Source: Streptomyces sp. DH-12 (GTDB taxonomy: Bacteria > Actinomycetota > Actinomycetes > Streptomycetales > Streptomycetaceae). From it: a stretch of DNA of 64,000 nt. Of the stretch, positions 26,354 through 33,943 are shown one piece after another. The stretch lies in contig NZ_PPFB01000001.1 in the NCBI RefSeq assembly GCF_002899455.1, positions 2,046,001 through 2,110,000 on the forward strand. The letters are read 5' to 3'. The notes under the pieces were generated by a model. The model had not been told where the DNA came from and did no database searches. It worked only from the letters and a program-made list of their open reading frames with translations. Positions within the stretch are counted from its first letter, which is position 1. Every line of letters starts with the position of its first letter. A program made the translations under genes and the position numbers.

Positions 26354-27154
26354 TCAGTCCCGCGGGCCGTCGCCCGTCCCCGGCTCGGCCAGCCGCCGGT
26401 GGGCCGCCGCCTTCACGCCGTCGGGCAGCACCTTCCCGGCCAGGCCCTGCGCCTTGGTCATCAGCGACCCGGTGACGGCCTTCTTCTCGCCCTTCACGAT
26501 CGCTTCGAACGCCTGTTCGGCCACCTGGGCCGGGGGATCCTTCTTCATGGAGCCCATGCGGGTGTCGTCCGTCATGTCGGCCCGGTCGAAGAACTCCGTC
26601 TCCGTCGGGCCCGGCATGAAGGCGGTGACCGTCACCCCGGTGTCCTTCACCTCCTCCGCCAGCGCCTGCGCGAAGCTCTGCACGAACGACTTGGAGGCGT
26701 TGTAGACCGGCTGGAAGGAGCCGGGCATCTGGGCGGCGACGGAAGAGGTGAAGGCGAGCCGTCCCGCGCCGCGCGCCACCATCGCCCGCAGCAGCGGCTT
26801 GGCCAGCCGCACGGTCGCGGTGACGTTGAGGTCGATGACCTCCTGGTCGTCGGTGAGGTCGGTGTCCACGAAGGCGCCGCCCTGGCCGACCCCGGCGTTG
26901 AGGACGGCGACGTCGACGGTCAGGCCGTCGAGCGCGTCGAGGAGCAGGAAGCGTCCTTCGCCGGTCCGCAGGTCGGCGCGCACCGCGCGCACCTCCGCGC
27001 CCGACTCCCGCAGCTTCTCCGCCGCGCCCTCCAGCTCCTCGTCCTCGGCGTTCACCACGAGGTCGTAGCCGTGCGACGCGAACTGCCCGGCCAGCTCGAG
27101 GCCGATGCCGCTGGACGCGCCGGTGATCAATGCGAGTGGCCGTGTGTCAGTCAT
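26354..27154 (-). CDS. Short-chain dehydrogenase/reductase (SDR)
   Basis: This 266-residue classical SDR has the NAD(P)-binding motif T-G-A-S-S-G-I-G-L near residue 12-20, N-A-G near 90, the catalytic Ser in F-T-S-S-V near 140, and Y-N-A-S-K near 155. The hydrophobic and charged C-terminal 60 residues are longer than the core and may touch the membrane. ATG 27154 has no clear ribosome site; the frame is open far upstream, but that part lies antisense to the next gene. The substrate is unknown. It diverges from the ThDP enzyme with 171 bases between the starts. Confidence 0.88.
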   Translation of the reverse strand: MTDTRPLALITGASSGIGLELAGQFASHGYDLVVNAEDEELEGAAEKLRESGAEVRAVRADLRTGEGRFLLLDALDGLTVDVAVLNAGVGQGGAFVDTDLTDDQEVIDLNVTATVRLAKPLLRAMVARGAGRLAFTSSVAAQMPGSFQPVYNASKSFVQSFAQALAEEVKDTGVTVTAFMPGPTETEFFDRADMTDDTRMGSMKKDPPAQVAEQAFEAIVKGEKKAVTGSLMTKAQGLAGKVLPDGVKAAAHRRLAEPGTGDGPRD

Positions 27155-27325
27155 GCCGGACGGGTAACCCCGCCGGTCCGGGTCACGCACCCCGCCCTCC
27201 CCCGACGTTTCCCGCCCGTCCGCCCGGTTACCCGCGCGGTGGCGCGCCCCGCACGCCCGGGGCCGCGCCGCGCCCCCCTGTCCCGGCGCCGGCCGTCCGC
27301 CGGCGGGAGCAGAAACGGAGTCCGC

Positions 27326-29158
27326 ATGGCCAGCACGAAGGTGTCCGACTTCATCCTCCAGCGGCTGCGCGACTGGGACGTCGACCATGTCTTCGGCTAC
27401 GCGGGCGACGGCATCAACGGACTGCTGGCCGCCTGGGGGCGGGCGGACAACGAGCCGAAGTTCGTCCAGGCGCGGCACGAGGAGATGTCCGCCTTCCAGG
27501 CCGTCGGCTACGCCAAGTTCTCCGGCAAGGCGGGTGTCTGTGCCGCCACCTCGGGCCCCGGTGCGATCCACCTCCTGAACGGCCTCTACGACGCCAAGCT
27601 GGACCACGTCCCGGTCGTGGCGCTGGTCGGGCAGACGAACCGCAGCGCCATGGGCGGCTCCTACCAGCAGGAGGTGGACCTCGCCGCGCTCTTCAAGGAC
27701 GTCGCGTCCGACTTCTGCGAGACGGCGACGGTCCCCGAGCAGCTGCCGAACCTGATCGACCGCGCCTTCCGCACCGCGTACGCCCGGCGCACGGTCACCG
27801 CGGTCATCCTGCCGGGCGACGTGCAGGAGATGGACTACAGCCCGCCCACGCACGCCTTCAAGATGGTGCCCTCCAGCCTCGGCCTGGGCCGGTACGCGCC
27901 GGTCCCCGCCGACGAGGACCTCCAGCGGGCCGCCGACGTGCTGAACGCGGGCGAGAAGGTCGCCGTGCTGATCGGGCAGGGCGCGCGCGGCGCCCGCGAG
28001 GAGGTCGAGCGGCTCGCGGACGTGCTGGGCGCCGGGGTGGCGAAGGCGCTGCTCGGCAAGGACGCCCTGCCCGACGACCTGCCGTACGTCACCGGCTCCA
28101 TCGGGCTGCTGGGCACCCGCCCCTCGTACGAGCTGATGCGGGACTGCGACACGCTGCTGATGATCGGGTCCAGCTTCCCGTACACGCAGTTCCTGCCGGA
28201 GCTGGACCAGGCGCGGGCCGTGCAGATCGACATCGACCCGCACATGATCGGCCTGCGCTACCCGAACGAGGTGAACCTGGTCGGCGACGCCCGCGAGACC
28301 CTGCGACGGCTGCTGCCGCGCCTGCACCGCAAGGAGGACCGGACCTGGCGGGAGCAGGTCGAGGAGAACGTCACCCGTTGGTGGGAGGTGATGCAGCGGC
28401 GCGCCGCCGTGAGCGCGGACCCGGTGAACCCGGAGTACGTGGTGCACGCCCTGGACGGCAGGCTGCCCGACGACGTGATCCTCGCCGCCGACTCCGGCTC
28501 GGCCGCCAACTGGTACGCCCGGCATCTGCGGCTGCGCGGCCGGATGCGCGGCTCGCTGTCCGGGACGCTGGCGACGATGGGCCCCGGTGTGCCGTACTGC
28601 ATCGGCGCGAAGTTCGCCCACCCCGACCGGCCGGCCATCGCCCTGGTCGGGGACGGGGCCATGCAGATGAACGGCATGATGGAGATGGTCACGGCGGCGA
28701 AGTACTACCGCGAGTGGTCCGACCCCCGGCTGATCGTCGCCGTGCTGAACAACGGCGACCTCAACCAGGTCACCTGGGAGATGCGGGCCATGTCCGGCGC
28801 GCCGCAGTTCGAGGAGTCGCAAGCCATCCCGGACCTGCCGTACGCGGACATCGCCCGGCGCATGGGCCTGGACGGGGTCCGGGTGGAGAAGCCGAAGCAG
28901 GTCGAGGCCGCGTGGGACCGGGCGCTCGCCGCGGACCGGCCGTTCGTCATCGACTTCCGCACCGACCCGGCGGTGCCGCCGATCCCGCCGCACGCGTCCC
29001 TGGACCAGATCGAGGCGGCGGCCGCCGCGATCCTCAAGGGCGACAGCGACCGCGGCTCGATGGTGCGGCAGGGCCTGAAGGCGAAGGTCCAGGAGATGCT
29101 CCCCGGCACCCGGCACCGCGCCGGCCGGCCGGGCGCGGGCCCGGACGACAGCGCCTGA
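27326..29158 (+). CDS. ThDP-dependent enzyme of the pyruvate oxidase/acetolactate synthase family
   Basis: This 610-residue enzyme has three domains. The N-terminal pyrimidine domain carries the catalytic Glu52 after R-H-E (Y-A-G-D-G-I-N-G earlier), the central domain spans about 190-345, and the C-terminal domain has the ThDP motif G-D-G-A-M-Q near residue 442 to N-N-G-D-L-N-Q. The overall plan matches PoxB-like pyruvate dehydrogenase (quinone/cytochrome) enzymes. I did not find the E. coli PoxB lipid-binding C-terminal peptide. Such enzymes decarboxylate pyruvate to acetate or another product. ATG 27326 follows AAACGGAG. The exact electron acceptor and substrate are uncertain. Confidence 0.85.
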   Translation: MASTKVSDFILQRLRDWDVDHVFGYAGDGINGLLAAWGRADNEPKFVQARHEEMSAFQAVGYAKFSGKAGVCAATSGPGAIHLLNGLYDAKLDHVPVVALVGQTNRSAMGGSYQQEVDLAALFKDVASDFCETATVPEQLPNLIDRAFRTAYARRTVTAVILPGDVQEMDYSPPTHAFKMVPSSLGLGRYAPVPADEDLQRAADVLNAGEKVAVLIGQGARGAREEVERLADVLGAGVAKALLGKDALPDDLPYVTGSIGLLGTRPSYELMRDCDTLLMIGSSFPYTQFLPELDQARAVQIDIDPHMIGLRYPNEVNLVGDARETLRRLLPRLHRKEDRTWREQVEENVTRWWEVMQRRAAVSADPVNPEYVVHALDGRLPDDVILAADSGSAANWYARHLRLRGRMRGSLSGTLATMGPGVPYCIGAKFAHPDRPAIALVGDGAMQMNGMMEMVTAAKYYREWSDPRLIVAVLNNGDLNQVTWEMRAMSGAPQFEESQAIPDLPYADIARRMGLDGVRVEKPKQVEAAWDRALAADRPFVIDFRTDPAVPPIPPHASLDQIEAAAAAILKGDSDRGSMVRQGLKAKVQEMLPGTRHRAGRPGAGPDDSA

Positions 29159-29224
29159 GCCCGGCGCCGCGCCTCCCGGGACCGCGCCTCTCCACCTCCT
29201 CCGTCCGGCGTCCCCGGGAGCGCT

Positions 29225-29302
29225 CCGCGCCCGGCCGGGCGCGGGTCGCCGGCGGGCGGTGCGAGGCGCCGCCGCTCCGGGGCGGGTGCGGACACCCGCC
29301 CC
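29225..29302 (+). terminator. Two hairpins ending the ThDP enzyme transcript
   Basis: CCGCGCCCGG and its exact complement abut at 29225-29244. A second stem, GGGGCGGGTG with loop CGGA and its exact complement, occupies 29279-29302 and is followed by CTTTC. Together they separate the ThDP enzyme gene from the riboswitch transcript. Confidence 0.6.
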
Positions 29303-29330
29303 GCCCTTTCGCCCCGCGGGGGCCGACTCG

Positions 29331-29336
29331 TAGGAT
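29331..29336 (+). promoter_or_regulatory. Putative -10 element (TAGGAT) of riboswitch transcript
   Basis: TAGGAT fits the housekeeping TANNNT -10 pattern and would place the transcript start near 29343, just before the riboswitch core. No convincing -35 is seen at the right spacing. Confidence 0.4.
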
Positions 29337-29344
29337 CGACGGGT

Positions 29345-29500
29345 CATCAACACCGCGACGGGAGACAGGAAGCCGGTGCGAGTCCGGCACGGTCCCGCCA
29401 CTGTGACCGGGAAGTGCACCCCCTTCCACGTGCCACTGCGCGCCGCGCGGGAAGGCCAGGGGGAAGCGTCGATCCGGGAGTCAGGACACTGGCCTGTCGC
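29345..29500 (+). promoter_or_regulatory. Cobalamin (B12) riboswitch
   Basis: The conserved B12 box is plain at 29371-29406 (GCCGGTGCGAGTCCGGCAC, then GGTCCCGCCACTGTGA). The 3' conserved element GTCAGGACACTGGCCTG is near 29479-29495, with GGGAG just before. Length, order and spacing match the adenosylcobalamin aptamer. The downstream AGGAGG (29530-29535) and GTG start suggest control of translation initiation, though I could not settle the sequestering pairing. It should repress the three importer genes that follow when cobalamin is plentiful. Confidence 0.93.
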
Positions 29501-29541
29501 GGGCCCGTTCCGAGGAGCGCGGACTCCCCAGGAGGCTTCAC

Positions 29542-30585
29542 GTGTACGACGGCACGTCCCGTCCCGCCCTGTCCACCCCTGCCCGCAGGCGGCCCGCCGT
29601 GCGGGCGACCACCGCCGCCCTCGCCCTCGCGGCCGCCCTGCTGACCGCCGGCTGCGGATCGTCCCGGGACACCGCCCAGGACGCGAAGGCGCCGGCCGCA
29701 CCGGCCGCAGGCTTCCCCGTCACCGTCGACAACTGCGGCGTGCGGACCACGTACGAGAAGCCGCCCGCGCGCGTCGTCACCATCCACCAGCACCCGGCGG
29801 AACTGATGCTCGCCCTCGGTCTGAAGGACCACATGGTCGGCACCGCCTTCCCCGACTCCCCGGTCCTGCCCGAGCTGAGGAAGGACTACGCGTCGATCCC
29901 CGAACTGGCCAGGAAGGAGCCGTCGTTCGAGACGGTCCTGGAGGCCGACCCGGACCTCGTCTACGGCGGTTACGGCAGCGCCTTCGCCGAGAACGAGGGC
30001 CGTTCCCGCACGGCGTTCGCCGACGCCGGCATCGACACCCACCTCAACCGCGAGTACTGCGGCAGGAAGCGGGTCACGATGCGGGACACCTACGACGAGA
30101 TCCGCACCGTCGGCCGGATCTTCGGCGTCCCGGAGCGGGCCGACGCGCTGGTCGCCGACCTCGCGGACCGTGTCGGGAAGGCCGCCGGCAAGGTCGCGGA
30201 CGTGCCGAAGGTGCCCGTCTTCGTCTACGACAGCGGCGACCGGACCGCCTTCACCGCGGGCGGCAAGAGCCTGGGCACCGAACTGATCCGGCTGGCCGGC
30301 GGCGAGAACGTCTTCGCCGACCTCGACGACGTCTTCGGCGACGTCTCCTGGGAACAGGTCGTCGACCGCAGGCCCGAGGTCATCGCGATCTACGACTACG
30401 CCGGCGCCGGCAGCGTGGAACGGAAGAAGAAGTTCCTGCTCTCCCAGCCCGCTCTCGAGGACGTGCCCGCCATCAGGAACAAGCGGTTCGTCGTCCTGCC
30501 GCTGACCGCCACCCTGGTGGGCGTCCGCTCCGCCTACGCGGTGGAGGACCTGGCCCGCGGCCTCCACCCCGAGAGCTTCGCGTGA
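29542..30585 (+). CDS. ABC transporter substrate-binding lipoprotein (BtuF/FecB type)
   Basis: This 347-residue lipoprotein has an n-region rich in Arg, a hydrophobic core and the lipobox L-L-T-A-G-C with Cys near residue 38. The mature part is a two-lobed cluster A-III binding protein: V-V-T-I-H-Q-H-P-A-E-L near residue 75, E-A-D-P-D-L-V near 135 and W-E-Q-V near 270. Because the gene sits directly behind a cobalamin riboswitch, the ligand is most likely cobalamin or another corrinoid. The first three residues of the GTG start follow AGGAGG at six-base spacing. A siderophore ligand is the main alternative. Confidence 0.86.
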   Translation: MYDGTSRPALSTPARRRPAVRATTAALALAAALLTAGCGSSRDTAQDAKAPAAPAAGFPVTVDNCGVRTTYEKPPARVVTIHQHPAELMLALGLKDHMVGTAFPDSPVLPELRKDYASIPELARKEPSFETVLEADPDLVYGGYGSAFAENEGRSRTAFADAGIDTHLNREYCGRKRVTMRDTYDEIRTVGRIFGVPERADALVADLADRVGKAAGKVADVPKVPVFVYDSGDRTAFTAGGKSLGTELIRLAGGENVFADLDDVFGDVSWEQVVDRRPEVIAIYDYAGAGSVERKKKFLLSQPALEDVPAIRNKRFVVLPLTATLVGVRSAYAVEDLARGLHPESFA

Positions 30586-31697
30586 CGGCCCCGGCCGTCG
30601 GGACCGGCACCGAGCGGGCCGCACGGCGACGGCACGAGGACGACGGGCGGGCCGGCCTGGCCGGTCTCACCGTCACCCTCGTCGTCCTGGCCGTCACCCT
30701 GGCGGTCTCCGCCACCGCCGGTCTGGCCATCGGGTCGGTGCGGGTGCCGCCCGGCCAGGTGTGGGGCATCGTGACGCACGCGCTGGGCGCCGGCTGGACG
30801 GAACCGGACTGGTCGCGGGCGCGGGAGACCATCGTGCTGGACGTACGCGCGCCGCGCGTGCTCCTCGGGGCCGTGGCCGGGGCGGGCCTCGCGGTCGTGG
30901 GCACCGCCCTGCAGGCCCTGATCCGCAACCCGCTCGCCGAGCCCTACCTGCTCGGCGTCTCCTCGGGGGCGTCCCTGGGCGCCGTGTCGGTGATCGTGTT
31001 CGGGGTGACCCTGTTCGGGCCGGCGTCGCTGTCGGTCGCCGCGTTCGCGGGCGCGCTGGGCGCCCTGGTGCTCGTCTACGCCACCGCCCGCACCGGCGGC
31101 CGCATCACGTCGGCACGGCTGGTGCTGTCCGGTGTGGCCGTCGCCGCGATGCTCACCGCCGTGCTGGACCTGCTGCTGCTCGCCACCGACCGGGGCAACG
31201 AGGCCCGCGCGGTCCTCGCCTGGACCCTGGGCGGCCTCGGCGGGGTCACCTGGGACACGGTCCGGCTGCCCGGCGCGGCCCTGCTCCTGGGGGTCGCCGT
31301 CCTCATGGTGCAGGCCCGCAACCTCAACCTCCTGCTCGCCGGTGAGGAGGCCGCGACCACGATGGGCCTGGACGTGGCCCGCTTCCGCGCCCGCATGTTC
31401 GTCGTGCTCTCCCTCGTCACCGGCATCCTGGTGGCGGCGTGCGGCCCGATCGGATTCGTCGGCCTGATGGTGCCGCACATCGTCCGCATCGCCGTCGGCG
31501 GCGACCACCGGCGCGTCCTGCCGACGGCAGCCCTCGGCGGCGCGGTCTTCCTCGTCTGGGCGGACATCGCCGCCCGCGTCGTCGCGGCGCCCATGGAGAT
31601 CCCCGTCGGCGTGCTGACCGCCCTGTGCGGCGGCCCCTTCTTCCTGTGGCTGATGCGCCGCACTGCCCGCCGGAGCACCGACCGAGGAGCGGTATGA
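30582..31697 (+). CDS. ABC transporter permease, FecCD/BtuC type
   Basis: This 371-residue permease has about ten helices. Motifs include R-A-P-R-V-L-L-G-A-V-A-G-A-G-L near residue 88 and N-P-L-A-E-P-Y-L-L-G near 115, both typical of BtuC/FecCD. The cytoplasmic coupling region G-P-I-G-F-V-G-L-M-V-P-H lies near 290. GTG 30582 overlaps the previous stop by four bases. It would form the membrane channel of the cobalamin importer with the genes on either side. Confidence 0.9.
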   Translation: MTAPAVGTGTERAARRRHEDDGRAGLAGLTVTLVVLAVTLAVSATAGLAIGSVRVPPGQVWGIVTHALGAGWTEPDWSRARETIVLDVRAPRVLLGAVAGAGLAVVGTALQALIRNPLAEPYLLGVSSGASLGAVSVIVFGVTLFGPASLSVAAFAGALGALVLVYATARTGGRITSARLVLSGVAVAAMLTAVLDLLLLATDRGNEARAVLAWTLGGLGGVTWDTVRLPGAALLLGVAVLMVQARNLNLLLAGEEAATTMGLDVARFRARMFVVLSLVTGILVAACGPIGFVGLMVPHIVRIAVGGDHRRVLPTAALGGAVFLVWADIAARVVAAPMEIPVGVLTALCGGPFFLWLMRRTARRSTDRGAV

Positions 31698-32464
31698 CCG
31701 GCACCGAACTCGTCATCGACACGGTCACCCTCACCGCCGGCGCGCACCGGCTGGTCGAGGAGGTCTCCCTGACGGCCCGCCCCGGTGAGGTCATCGGCCT
31801 GGTCGGTCCGAACGGCAGCGGGAAGTCCAGCCTGCTGCGCGCCGTCTACCGCGTCCTGCGCCCCGCGGCCGGCCGGGTGTCCGTCGACGGTGCCGACGCC
31901 TGGTCGCTGCCCGTGCGGCGACTGGCCCGCACGGTGGCGGCGGTGGTGCAGGAGACGGGCGCCTCGTTCGGCCTCTCGGTGCGTGAGGTCGTCGCCATGG
32001 GCCGCACCCCGCACAAGCGGCTGCTCGACGGCGACACCGCCGAGGACGCCGGTGCGATCGCGGCGGCGCTCGAAGCGGTCGACGCCACGAGCCTCGCCCA
32101 CCGCCCCTTCGACCTGCTCTCCGGCGGCGAGCGCCAGCGCGTCCTCATCGCCCGCGCCCTCGCCCAGCAGCCCGCGCTGCTGGTCCTGGACGAGCCGACC
32201 AACCACCTCGACATCCGGCACCAGCTCGAACTCCTCGGCACCCTGCGGAGGCTGCCGGCGACGGTCCTGACCGCCCTGCACGACCTCAACCTCGCCGCCC
32301 GCTACTGCGACCGCCTCTACGTCCTGCACGCCGGCCGGGTCACGGCCTCGGGCCCGCCCGCGGACGTCCTGACGCCCCGCCTGCTGGCCGAGGTCTACGG
32401 CGTGGCGGCCGAGGTCGCCGTCCATCCGCGCACGGGCGCTCCCCAGGTGACCTTCCTCCCGTGA
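31694..32464 (+). CDS. ABC transporter ATP-binding protein, BtuD/FecE type
   Basis: This 256-residue ATPase has Walker A G-P-N-G-S-G-K-S (Lys44), the signature L-S-G-G-E-R-Q-R near residue 140, Walker B L-L-V-L-D-E-P near 160 and the switch histidine in L-H-D-L near 195. ATG 31694 overlaps the previous stop by four bases. It powers the importer with the two upstream genes; cobalamin as cargo is inferred from the riboswitch. A hairpin follows nine bases after the stop. Confidence 0.91.
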   Translation: MTGTELVIDTVTLTAGAHRLVEEVSLTARPGEVIGLVGPNGSGKSSLLRAVYRVLRPAAGRVSVDGADAWSLPVRRLARTVAAVVQETGASFGLSVREVVAMGRTPHKRLLDGDTAEDAGAIAAALEAVDATSLAHRPFDLLSGGERQRVLIARALAQQPALLVLDEPTNHLDIRHQLELLGTLRRLPATVLTALHDLNLAARYCDRLYVLHAGRVTASGPPADVLTPRLLAEVYGVAAEVAVHPRTGAPQVTFLP

Positions 32465-32472
32465 CCGTGGAA

Positions 32473-32502
32473 GGGCCCCGTGAGCGGCGTGCTCACGGGG
32501 CC
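32473..32502. terminator. Bidirectional terminator between importer and xylanase
   Basis: GGCCCCGTGAGC and its exact complement (32474-32485, 32491-32502) enclose a five-base loop. The hairpin lies between two converging stops at 32464 and 32518 and can serve both. It is nearly identical to the hairpin at 42277-42313. Confidence 0.8.
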
Positions 32503-32517
32503 GGCGCGGCGACGGGA

Positions 32518-33249
32518 TCAGCCGGAGACCGTGATGGTGGAGCTTCCGCTGCTCTGGTAGCCCTCGGTGGCCATGATCATGTAGTACCTGAACTGGCCCA
32601 GGTTCAGGCCCGCGCGCGCCCAGGCGTCGAAGTGGTTCCCGGTGGTGATGGTGCCGGATCCACTGGTCACCTTCGACCGGCGGACGCTCCAGTACTGGTC
32701 GAAGGTGCGGGTTCCCTCGACGGACGGGGCGTTGTACCGGGTCGTCCGGTAGATGTCGTACGTGCCGCCGTCGCTGGTGACGGTGCCCCGGTGCTCGCCG
32801 GTGGGCCGGTAGCTGCCCCAGTTGTCGACGATGTAGTACTCGACCAGCGGGTTCGAGGTCCAGCCGTAGAGGCAGCCGTAGCCGTTGCCCGACGGGTTGA
32901 AGTAGCCGGTGTACCGGACCGTCCTGCGTCCGCCGTTGCTCCAGCCCTTGCCGGCGACGAAGTTGCCGCAGTTGGTCCACCGGGTGCTGTAGCTGCCGCC
33001 GCCGTTGAGCGTCATGGAGACGGAGCCGCCGCCGTCGGTCCAGAACGAGTAGTACATGCCGTCGTAGCCGGTCTGGTTGGTGGTGATGGTGGTGGCGGCG
33101 TGGGCGGTGCCGGGCACCAGCAGCCCCGACGCGGTGGCGAGCGCGGCGGCGCCGGCGCCGGCGCCGACGAGGAAGCCGCGGCGGCTCAGGCCGCTGAAGG
33201 GGGCGGGGCTTTGCCGGATCCGGTCCTGCTGCGTGCCGTCCTGGTGCAT
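32518..33249 (-). CDS. xlnC: Secreted endo-1,4-beta-xylanase, glycoside hydrolase family 11
   Basis: This 243-residue enzyme hydrolyses xylan outside the cell. The Tat signal has S-R-R-G-F-L near residue 22 and ends at an A-H-A site near residue 50. The mature part is a single GH11 jelly-roll with nucleophile Glu137 (V-E-Y-Y-I-V-D) and acid/base Glu229 (M-A-T-E-G-Y-Q). There is no carbohydrate-binding module, and length and Tat signal match Streptomyces XlnC rather than XlnB. ATG 33249 follows GGGAGGA; an upstream frame extension lacks a better start. Regulation probably involves the GAAA/TTTC repeats upstream. Confidence 0.93.
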   Translation of the reverse strand: MHQDGTQQDRIRQSPAPFSGLSRRGFLVGAGAGAAALATASGLLVPGTAHAATTITTNQTGYDGMYYSFWTDGGGSVSMTLNGGGSYSTRWTNCGNFVAGKGWSNGGRRTVRYTGYFNPSGNGYGCLYGWTSNPLVEYYIVDNWGSYRPTGEHRGTVTSDGGTYDIYRTTRYNAPSVEGTRTFDQYWSVRRSKVTSGSGTITTGNHFDAWARAGLNLGQFRYYMIMATEGYQSSGSSTITVSG

Positions 33250-33404
33250 GCGTCCTCCCGGTGAAGGTCGGTGGGGGCCGGGCGGCTCCTGCCGCCCGCG
33301 GCCTTGCATGGAGCGGCCACCGTCCCCGGTCGTGCGACGTGAGGGGAACGGGGACCTGCTGTCGTGCGGTGGCCACAGTTTTCGAAGGACGTCATGGGCC
33401 TGTC

Positions 33405-33434
33405 AACAGTTTCGACAACCTTTCGGAAACTGTT
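33405..33434. promoter_or_regulatory. Inverted repeat upstream of xylanase gene
   Basis: AACAGTTTC (33405-33413) and its exact complement GAAACTGTT (33426-33434) are separated by 12 bases. The repeat lies 156-185 bases upstream of the xylanase ATG. GAAA/TTTC inverted repeats have been described in Streptomyces xylanase promoters, so this is a likely operator. Confidence 0.6.
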
Positions 33435-33555
33435 CCTCCAGCGGATCACCTGGGACGGTACACATATGCCCAGGTCGCCCCCGCCCACAAGGGCATCACC
33501 GTGGAGCGTCGACGGACGGGCGAGGCGCACGCAACGCAAGCACGCACAGCTGTAC

Positions 33556-33566
33556 CGAAACTTTCG
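33556..33566. promoter_or_regulatory. CGAAACTTTCG palindrome upstream of xylanase gene
   Basis: A perfect 11-base palindrome, CGAAA-C-TTTCG, lies about 307 bases upstream of the xylanase start. It matches the GAAACTTTC type of element reported upstream of Streptomyces xylanase genes and is the best operator candidate here. Confidence 0.6.
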
Positions 33567-33943
33567 AAGCGGCTGTCACGGGTCCCGGGACATCGTCGCG
33601 TAGACCCGGTCGAAGCGCCCCGCAGCCAGGTCCTGCCGCGCGCTCGACCACCCGAGGACGGCCCCCTCCAGGCCGTGGACCGCATGTTCCCACCGGGCCG
33701 GACACACCCAGTCAGTCCTCAGGCCGTACGTCCCCGCCTTCCCCCGGACCCTGAGAAGGTCGTCGGCCCGGGGGCGTCATGGGCGGGATGACAGAAGCCC
33801 GGTGTGACGACGGAGCGGCGCAGGGAGCCCGTACCAACGATCCTCGCGCGGGCGGCAGTCGTCCCCGACGCCCGTCGCACGGCCTGCGCCGGATCGGCCG
33901 ACGGCCCGTCACCCGCCGCCGGTCCCCCCGGGTCAGGGCGCGG

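Larger units (their letters stand above)
29159..29541 (+). other. Intergenic region: terminators, then riboswitch leader
   Basis: This stretch has no gene. It holds a 20-bp perfect palindrome at 29225-29244, a 10-bp stem hairpin at 29279-29302, a TAGGAT -10-like hexamer at 29331-29336, the cobalamin riboswitch and the AGGAGG site for the importer gene. Confidence 0.8.
33250..33943. other. Upstream region of xylanase; no supported gene
   Basis: These 694 bases hold the xylanase control repeats at 33405-33434 and 33556-33566 and a TTTTCGAA near 33379. The open frames crossing it are Arg/Pro-rich, lack ribosome sites and show no family motif. The stretch 33600-33940 holds nothing I can name. 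Confidence 0.65.

Noticed and set aside
33261..33791. Plus-strand frame upstream of the xylanase gene
   Set aside because: No ribosome site and no family motif; it runs through the probable operator repeats.
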